Made by a program: the position numbers and the translations under genes
The notes under the pieces: generated by a model
Told to the model about the DNA's origin: nothing
The model's input: only the letters and a program-made list of their open reading frames with translations
Databases searched by the model: none
Shown: positions 56,107-64,000 of the stretch, one piece after another
Layout of the letters: the number at the start of each line of letters is the position of its first letter
Numbering within the stretch: position 1 is the stretch's first letter
DNA from: Tetracentron sinense
Lineage: Eukaryota > Streptophyta > Magnoliopsida > Trochodendrales > Trochodendraceae
Assembly (NCBI GenBank): GCA_015143295.1
Contig: CM026570.1
Location: forward strand, 27,349,250-27,413,249
Reading direction: 5' to 3'
DNA: 64,000 bases

Positions 56107-57757
56107 TGATAAGTGCTTAATTTTGCTTAATTATCCCCATTTAAATAAGCATTATTATACTTCTTTGGTTTATATCTTCATTTTTACACGTAAAGTGGTG
56201 TATTTTCTTCTCACCATTGCGTTGTCCTCTTTCTCTTAATTTTCATGATACATTTGCATGTATTCATACATGTCTTGGAAGGCCGCATGCAAAATATTTT
56301 TAAGAGAGACTTATTACGTGTATTTATTTTTTTTGCAGGAATCCTAACCCCAGAACACTCTCGGGATTCAAGAAGTTCAAAGTTTCAAATAGCAAGAAGG
56401 CATGTCTCAAGTCAAAGAGTCAAAGCCCAAGAGCAAAGTCCAAGACCAAGTATAGAAAGATTCTACAATATGGCTGGAGAATCTTAGGAAGATATGGATT
56501 AATATGATTTTGGCATAAAAAGGGTGGAACTCTCTTGAATTAGAAAGAAGAAGTGTGCTATATTGATATTTCTATTTCAAAAAAAAGGAGAAAACATATT
56601 TTGGTCACAAGAATTCTTTATTTTGGGTGGATTTTGGAATTCAAGTAAGGAGCTTAATAGAGGTCAACTAAATCTACAAGAAAAGCAAGAAATTTCGTGG
56701 ATGGCTAGAGGAGTGCTATTATTTAGCAACCAATCACAAACAAAGAATGATGATTTCCCGGATTCCCGCCTAATCTGGACAGTACTTACTAATTTGGACA
56801 TAACGTTTGACTCAAAATTTGGATTAAGGCAAGGTTTGATGTTTTGGAAAGAAGACTTAAAGAGGAACAAAATTGTATTTCACGAAGATCTCCTAATTCG
56901 GAAGTGTAAGGGGTCAAAACATGTCGTCAAGTGGAGGGAAGTGCAATTTTGGTTGGAATTTTGGAATTAGAAGTTTCTCTTTTGTTTTTTTTTCCCTTCT
57001 CTTCTTCCCTTTAGTCTATATAAACCTAAAGTAAGAGAATTTTGGGGCTCTCTGATCTTTTTTCATTCTCTTTTCTCTCTTCTTCTTTTAGTTTTTTTTT
57101 GAGTTATTTTATTGTAGTGTTTGGAACACCATTAAGGAGGATGACAACTCCAATCATGGTGGGCTAAACACCTTTCTAAGGTTAGGGATTTGAAAACTTT
57201 TTTCGATTTATGTGGATGATGTGGATGGTTTGATCATTAATTTTAATTGAATAGTTCTTATTTTGATTAATTGTTCTTCTCTATATGCTCTTTGATTTCA
57301 TATGATCTATTGATATATGGAATGCTTGGATCCCCTGTGAGTTAGATACATAGTACTCTTCAAATTTCTCTAATTATTCAATTGAATTTAATGGTCAGTG
57401 ATTTTATTGTATAATTTTCCATCTAGATTAAATTTTTATTTAATTCTAGATGTGTTTTCATCCAAATATAAGCATAAGGAGGGATAGGTGGATTTTCCTG
57501 AAGCCTTAGACTTCTTTTTTAATTGCTTTACAGTTATCAGTGAGTTTTGCTCCATTCTCATTAAGTGGAAAACCGATTTTAAATCTCTCTTTTCTCTAGA
57601 TTTCGTTTCCTTAATTCTTGTTGCACAATAGTCAATCCCTGTAGATTCGACCCTGTGCTCACCATATACATCAACTGTGTCACTTGTGCAATTGCAAGTA
57701 TATTATTTTTACTCTTGATTTTATGTCAATTAATTTATATTAAATTAAGTTGTAACA
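56107..57757 (+). mobile_element. Athila-type 3' LTR
   Basis: 1651 bp, with the TATA box at 57017-57024 and end GTTGTAACA. It lacks the tandem duplication that affects the 5' end of the element. Open frames at 56245 and 56563 are LTR sequence, the first also present in the 5' LTR at 43610. Confidence 0.95.
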
Positions 57758-57762
57758 AAGGG

Positions 57763-59027
57763 GACATGTAAGAGGTATCGCGGTATGACGAGGTTGTCAA
57801 GGGATACGCAGGATGTCGAGGACACACGGGAGTGTTGAAAGGGGGACATGCAGGAGGTGATGCTGTGGTATGACGAGGTTGTCAAGGGGCACACATGATG
57901 TGAAGGACACATGGGGGTGTCGAAAGGGTTGGAGCATGTCCAAGAGGCGCTAGCCAGATTGCTTTTGAAATGGCCTAGAGGGGCTGGATTTTGATGATGT
58001 CATGCAGGGTGTAAAGGTAAGGATGTTTTCCCATGACTCTGATAACTGCGACTCTCGGGGATGCATGGTGTCGGCTTCTTCTGCTTGTCTTTATCGGGGC
58101 TGCCTAATGCAGGTTGGTACGACTAGGTCTCCATACCGGAAGCTCTGTTTTTGAAAAACGTTTTTAGAAAAATGTTGGACTTTTGTAAAAGTTTTTGATT
58201 TTAACAAAAAAAGTGTTTAGCTAGCTTCTTGATTTACAAGGAAATTGCCTTTGGTAGGGCTTAAGGGACTTTGTTGTTTGTCTTTCACTCTCGGAGAGTG
58301 GAGTATGACCCAGAAGAGGTTTCATTACCGCTGGGGATGTTTGGTGGTAGACCTGCTTGTCTTACCGCTGCTGGAGATTGGAGACTCTGTTGGGCAGGAG
58401 CTTGCTATAGAGCATTTGGAAGCTTCCAGACTCTTGTTGGGGAGAGTGTTTGTAGAGAGCAATTGAAGGCTTCTATTGGGGATCCGCTGGGGAATTTAAC
58501 CACTGTCTTAGACCACTGCTGGGGAGAGAACTCTGCTGGAGACCACTACCAGGGAATCTATTTTTTAGTGCCATCTGCTAGGGATGATTGGGAGTTCAGC
58601 GAGACTTATTGTTGTCCAATTTTATTGCCAAACTGCTCTTCAACGTTTCTCCATTTTTTACCCTTAGAATGACCAAGTCATGAGTTTCGCATAATTTTTG
58701 CGCAATAAGGCCGTTGCCAATTTTCCTCATGCCTACGAAGCTGGTTGGTTTTAGTCTATTTTTTGCCCTTAGTCGTAAGACTAAGTTTGGGGTCACGTAA
58801 TTTTTGCGCAATGATGCCATTGCCGGTTCTTACTCATGCCTGCGATTTGTTGGGAAAAATGGATCTTCTCCCTTCCTTGCCCTGAATGGCGCCCTACTGA
58901 TGATTGTGTTCCGCTGGGGATGTAGATGTGATACTGTGCTTGCACTCGTAGATTCTAGGGGATCTAGAAGGACTTAGAGTGGGATGAAATGTAGGTTAGA
59001 GGACCGAAGTTTGGGATACCCCGGGAT
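57763..59027 (+). mobile_element. Tat-like element internal region, third piece
   Basis: Begins with about two 85-bp minisatellite units (57763-57930; GGTATGACGAG at 57782 and 57867), then noncoding sequence with CTGCTGGGGA words between 58330 and 58560 and a repeated ACTAAGTTTGGGGTCACG-like block near 58670-58810. It resembles 6056-6400. Open frames 58245-58672 overlap in two phases and match nothing recognised. Copia-3 cuts it at 59028. Confidence 0.6.
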
Positions 59028-61223
59028 TGTTAGACATATATGCCCACAAAGCCATTCCGGAATTGTATTTATCTATTTTTTAATCAATAAATGCATATTT
59101 TACATTCACACATTTTCTTCTACATTGGGTAATATATCTAAAATATCTCATTGGATGAGACTACTTTGTCCCTTAGGTAACATTGTAGGAAAAACCATCA
59201 AATTAGTTGATAACTGATTGCTAAGGAGATATGGTTTTTCCAGTTCCTTGTAGACCTAAAATTGTTCTAAGTTAATCAGGATACATCTGGACAATGTATT
59301 CCTAATAACTTACACATTGTTAGTTCCATATGATAGAGTGATGAATCTCAATCACTGAGAGAAGGGTCTCTTGACTAAGATGTGGATATAAGTAAGAAAT
59401 ACTTATATTGCAACTGGATCGCTTAGTGGATACCCTTAGAACTATACTGTCTTTATATTTAGGGTAGTCCATTTGACAGATTGTCCTTAACCTGAGAGGT
59501 CGACATCTTCTCTAGTATTTGCCTATATAGCTTTGATGTAGCCAATCGTCAATGTCCAACACACCGGACTAAATATGGGCTCGTTGGGTTATGTACGCTG
59601 TACTGGAAGAAGTGTGTGTACACTCAACAAGGATTCCACTACTCTTATAGAGTAAATAATATTGAGTTGATACTTGTCAAAACTGGACTTGAAAAACCCA
59701 GCGCTGGTATTTATCGATGAAATGGTTTTATCGAGGAATTTATTTTCTGTATAAAAGAAATGTAATTATTATTATTATTTCTTTTAAAGAATTTATAAAA
59801 TGTTTTGAAAGTCCAAGTTTGACTAAAAGTATCAAAGAGAATGAGTTCTCAATATAAGCCAGGGATTAAAGACAGTATTAGATATTGTCCCGTAAGCTTA
59901 TAACAATATTGGAAGTGGAGGGACTAATCTGTAAACAAATCTTGAGATAGAAATACCTGCAAGTAATTATCTATTTTCCGGAGGTTAATCACATTGTGTT
60001 AATGGACATTAATTGTGATTGGTGGAAGTCCAGGGATATAGATAAAATTCTATAATCTTAATAGAGTGTATGAAAGGTGTTTCCTAATAACAATGCTTTA
60101 ACCAAAAGGTTGAGTACTTGGTCCCACAACCGGAAATAAGAGATCTCTTTAGATCCTACACACAAGGACTTTCTTAAAGTATTTTAATTTAATGATTTAT
60201 TAAATTAATTAATTTCTCTAATAAATCACTATATGGTATAGTGAAGCTCTAAAAGGTGGAATCACATTAGATGTGAAAAACCAAATGGGTAGGACCCATT
60301 GGAGAATATTTTAAAAGAATATTTAAATTGACCATAAAGGGTTAGGAACCCTTGAGGAAGTGTGGGAGTGGGGCCCACCTAGGGTGGGACGCCCACTTCA
60401 TGGAGGATTCTATTTTGTTACTCATTAATTAGTTTCTAATTAATTAAACACCTTCTTGGATAAGGTTTGTTAGTTAGTTAGTTAGTTACTAATTAAAGAT
60501 TCCTTGTTGGACAAGGAGTCTATATTAGTTTCTTGCTAATCAAGGAATCCTAATTGGATTAGGATAAGGATAAGATTAGTTGGACTCGAATGGATGCGAT
60601 AAATTTCTATTTTGATTAATCCTATTTTATTATGGAGAAATCAAAAAGGAAATTAATTGAGGACTTCTAATTGGATTAGAAAGAGGACTCTTGGGTTGCA
60701 AGCGACCCAAGCCTAGCCTATTTCATGGGTGGACGTCCAACACTTATGGACAACTAATTAATTTCCAGATTTGGAAATATCTTTCCTCTCCTCAAATGCC
60801 TCACGCCCAGCCCCTCTCTCTCTAGTTGTGTACGGTCAGCCCCCTTCCCCCTTTCTTCTCCATTCTTGTGTTCTAGTTTTGAATATCAAGAAGAGATCAA
60901 GATCCCATCTTGAAGAATAAAGATTGGATTTTTTTTTCAAGATTCATAGAGCTGGAAATTTGGAAGGGCCATTAGCTTCCATTAGAGAAAGGTTTAAAGA
61001 AAAAGAAGGTCCGTGTGGATTGCGAAAGAGACTTGGCATTTGTGAAGTTTTGCCGGTATCGCTATTATCGTAGATTTGACTTAACAATTTCTAAGTCGCA
61101 AAGGTGATTGTGATTTCTTACTCTCATTGAATAAAAATCAATTAGAATCTTAGTTTGATCTTGGGATTTGATATATGCCCCCCAAAAACTATTTTTCTGA
61201 AATTAAAAAGAGGCATACTTTCA
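59028..61223 (+). mobile_element. Copia-3 5' LTR
   Basis: 2196 bp, TGTTAGACATATATGCCC to GGCATACTTTCA, followed by a primer site. It aligns with the solo LTR 38800-40957 in inverse orientation. The left flank is GGGAT; the other end of the element is outside the window, so the duplication cannot be checked. Confidence 0.92.
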
Positions 61224-61224
61224 G

Positions 61225-61236
61225 GGGTATCAAAGC
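61225..61236 (+). promoter_or_regulatory. Copia-3 primer-binding site
   Basis: GGGTATCAAAGC, two mismatches from the initiator-Met site TGGTATCAGAGC, one base after the LTR end. It is either a decayed or a family-specific site. Confidence 0.75.
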
Positions 61237-62986
61237 CTTGGCTATGCTTCTCTTTGATTTTAGGGTATAATCAAATTTTAATTATATCACTATTACCCTC
61301 CCTATAGATTTTGGCTACCCCTAGTGATGAATCATTTAGATTCTTGATCACTTCTTGATTGTTAGATAATCATTAGTAGGGCTTAGGGGTTCCCCTGTTA
61401 TTATTGAGAGAATAATAATTTAGCCCTACAAATTAGTGTGATATTAATTTTTGTTTTGGATGATTTCAAAACATCTCTCAATTAATTTAGGGATAGGTAT
61501 TTAGAGATATTTAAATTTGATAATAGCCCATTAAGGATTTAGAGATCCTTTTAAGTAATAAATTAAATTGTTTAATTTATTCTGAGAGCCCCGGGTTAGC
61601 ATAAATAATATATAATATATTTATCATGATAAATAAATATTATTTTATGTGTTGGATGGGTTCCAAAAATCATACCTCCTTCTCTTTTCCCTCTCCTCCC
61701 CTCCCCTTTTTCTTAATTTTAGAATAGGGTTGCTGATTTATGGTGGACTAAATCAACCGAAGGAGATGTCCGGAGAACCATTGCAAGATAGCAAAATTGT
61801 AGTAGGGCTTTATTTAATTCCCCTGTTGTAATTAAATAAGGTCGTATGATTTTTGTGAACCCATTGTGAGATTATAATATGATTATAATTATTATATTAT
61901 TATTCATGTGATGATTAATAAAAATATTTTTAGCTCAGAAGTTGTGATAATTGTGATTATCGCTTTTATGATAATTTAGGATAATTGGATTTTACTTCAA
62001 TTAATGGATTGCGTTTAATTATAAATTGTTTATATTTAGACACAATACATTACTAGTACTCTTTTGGACGTGGAGTTTGTGACCCATGCGGAGATTTTTA
62101 CGTAAAATCTTTGCATGCGAGATTATTGGATAATCGTGTCTGAAAAGACAGTAATCGTAGATGGATCACTAAACTGACATCCAAATACCCTAAGGTAATA
62201 GGGATGAGTAGGTTTTGATTATAAGGTGAATTTCCTAATGATCAAAACCCCCTGTGAGCACTAGTGAGAGTTTATCACTCCTTTATAATCCTATTATCGA
62301 AAATTTTCATAAATCATATGATGAATATTTGAATAATGATATGATCATGCCTGTTTAATATTGTTCCCTTCAAGAAAAATATTAAGTGATAATAAATGAG
62401 ATTATTAATCCTAAGGCCTTCCATTATCAATAAGACTAGGAATTAATTAGCCTGAGTCTTGTCTTGCCAAAAGGTATTAACATAATTCAGTCTGAATTAA
62501 ACTCCTAGAGACTTATTTCTATTGTAGATAAGTTTGTGTATGGCTTGATAAGGAGTGTCAACTAAAATGGGGGCACAGCCTTACTTGATCATATGACGAA
62601 CGAGAATAATGGATTTCACTTAAACAAGGAAACATAGCGGCTGAAACAGTAACAGTCATGTTGTCCTTGGAGGTTGCAAGAAAATTGGGAATCACTGATT
62701 TACATAAGGAGTTATGCATAAGATGCTTAGTGATGGATGGTTACTATCCACCTTGTAGTGCATGTGTGGTACGATCTTAAAATGGAAGATTACATGTGTA
62801 ATATGAGAATCTCAATACTCATCTGGAATAAAAGGTTTATTCCCTAATTTCATATACTGAAGGGAATGATGAAATTTGAAGAAAGATGAGAGGATCATCA
62901 GATTTTAAAATCCCAAAAATCCGATGAATATATGTGTGAAAATAAATGTAATAATTTATGCTTATTTTATTGTGTAGATATAAGCC
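61237..62986 (+). other. Copia-3 leader
   Basis: About 1.75 kb AT-rich sequence between primer site and gag, similar in length and composition to the leaders of Copia-1 and Copia-2. No gene is seen. Confidence 0.75.
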
Positions 62987-63526
62987 ATGAATCCCCTTTC
63001 CAAGATTCTAGAAGAGAATCGGTTGACTGGTCCAAATTTTGTGGATTGGAAAAGAAACCTTGACATTGTGCTTATCTCTCAGAAGATAGCTTATGTCCTC
63101 ACATCCAACTATTCGGAATTTGATGAGGCAATTCAAACTCCTGAGGCAGTTGAGAAAGCCTCAAAGTGGCATGAGTCAAATAGTTTGGCCAAATGCTACA
63201 TGCTTGCATCCATCTCGAATGTCCTTCAGCAACAGCACGAGGGTTTTGCTATAGCTAAGGACATATTGACTAATCTCAGGGAGATGTTTGGGGAATAGAG
63301 CCGAACTGCTAGGCAATTGGCAATGAAAGGACTGACGGGGACCAAGATGTCTGATGGTAGCCCAGTCCGGGAGCATGTTTTCAAGATGATAGGGTTCATT
63401 AATGAACTCTTGACCCTTGGAGCGGATCTTGATCAACAGAGTTAAACGGATGCGATCTTGAACTCTCTCCCGGAATCCTTTTATGCTTTTATGTTGAATT
63501 TTAACATGAACAAATTAGAGACTTCT
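62987..63526 (+). pseudogene. Copia-3 gag, N-terminal part
   Basis: ATG 62987 followed by the Copia gag start (N-F-V-D-W-K-R-N-L-D-I-V-L) and a gag body with L-R-E-M-F-G-E near 63272 and V-R-E-H-V-F-K-M near 63369. Stops TAG 63296-63298 and TAA 63443-63445 break it; the first stands where relatives usually have Gln. It is cut at 63526 by an LTR. Sequence relatedness to Copia-1 and Copia-2 gag is clear. Confidence 0.9.
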
Positions 63527-64000
63527 TGTAGCACCCCGGACTTTTTCATCCTTAATGAATAGCACCTTCGTAGCTAATTGGCCGTTTTTGTAGTCTAATT
63601 AATAAATAAGGGAGAAATTGGAAATTCCGAAATGTCAGAAATGTTCATTTTCGAAGTACAAACCCAACGCAAGTTGAATCGTCAAAATCGGACGAACGAG
63701 TCAAAAGATATGGCCAAAACAGTCTGGACCTACAGGCAATCGTAGCTCGGAAGGCACTAAGGACGTAGCTTTAGCTCTGATAACGTATACGTTGTGCATC
63801 CGTTGTGCAATAGACAACGGGCACGTTGTACATAAGACAACGGACAACGAGCTCAGCACTATGCACAACACAACATGACAACGGGTACGTTGTACAGCAA
63901 ACAACGTGTACGTTGTACAGCTCACGACGGGCACGTTGTACATAAGACAACAGACAACGAGCTCAGCACTATGCACAACACAACGTGACAACGGGTTCGG
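63527..64000 (+). mobile_element. LTR of a Tekay-related element, left end only
   Basis: Starts TGTAGCACCCCGGAC inside Copia-3 gag. The first 100 bp follow the solo LTR at 13825, while from about 63720 it follows the Tekay LTR with GTAGCTCGGAAGGC and ACAACG repeats. It runs off the window, so it may be a solo LTR or a whole element. The minus-strand frame 63701-63991 is repeat sequence. Confidence 0.85.

Larger units (their letters stand above)
43459..57757 (+). mobile_element. Athila-type Ty3/gypsy element, complete
   Basis: 14.3 kb with 5' LTR 43459-45105, 3' LTR 56107-57757 and AAGGG on both sides (43454-43458, 57758-57762). The primer site matches tRNA-Asp. Gag and pol resemble the Athila lineage, and a long noncoding stretch follows pol where Athila elements may carry an env-like gene; none is seen. 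Pol is interrupted by a solo LTR (50784-53501). Without that insertion the element is about 11.6 kb. Confidence 0.93.

Noticed and set aside
58245..58672. Host gene candidate in the Tat-like internal region
   Set aside because: Two overlapping frames in different phases, no domain, and the sequence shares repeated words with 6220-6310; more likely noncoding element sequence.

Overview
The window is plant nuclear DNA and, as far as I can see, it contains transposable elements only. Three long Copia elements (two with primer-binding sites for initiator-Met tRNA, one with a divergent site), a chromodomain Ty3/gypsy pair (Tekay/Del type), an Athila-type element with a tRNA-Asp primer-binding site, several solo LTRs and one Helitron account for nearly all of it. 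This mix points to a flowering plant with a repeat-rich genome; I cannot name the species. I found no host gene, tRNA or rRNA gene, or CRISPR array. Every long coding region is a retrotransposon gag or pol, and all but one gag are broken.

Layout. 1-5736: Copia-1 (+), from the last bases of its 5' LTR to a truncated 3' LTR. 5737-6624, 43239-43458 and 57763-59027: three pieces of an older Tat-like LTR plus internal region that carries an 85-bp minisatellite. 6625-43233: Copia-2 (-), inserted in that minisatellite and itself carrying four insertions: a TGTTG-type solo LTR (7234-9218), a Tat-like solo LTR (9994-30930), a Helitron (31976-33686) and a Copia solo LTR (38800-40957). 11357-29452: a Tekay array, LTR-internal-LTR-internal-LTR on the minus strand, inside the Tat-like solo LTR; its outermost LTR holds another solo LTR (11374-13825). 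43459-57757: Athila-type element (+), whose pol is split by a Tekay-family solo LTR (50784-53501). 59028-64000: Copia-3 (+), cut in its gag by yet another LTR that runs off the window.

The nesting rests on paired 5-bp target-site duplications read directly from the sequence: AAGGT/AAAGT (Copia-2), AAGGG (TGTTG LTR), CCTTC (Tat-like LTR), GATTT (Tekay array), AAACC (LTR inside it), AAGGG (Athila) and TGTGT (LTR in Athila). The Helitron sits between A and T. In several cases the interrupted sequence can be compared with an intact sister copy in the same window.

The most notable points are: a probable 148-bp GT-AG intron joining gag to protease in the upstream Tekay copy; an RT catalytic motif FVDE instead of xxDD shared by both Tekay copies; a shared loss of RNase H in Copia-1 and Copia-2, with a Helitron later landing at the scar; a three-LTR Tekay array flanked by one duplication; a duplicated LTR-end/primer site in the Athila element; and a stem-loop conserved across diverged Tekay-type LTRs. 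Percent identities and insertion ages were not computed.
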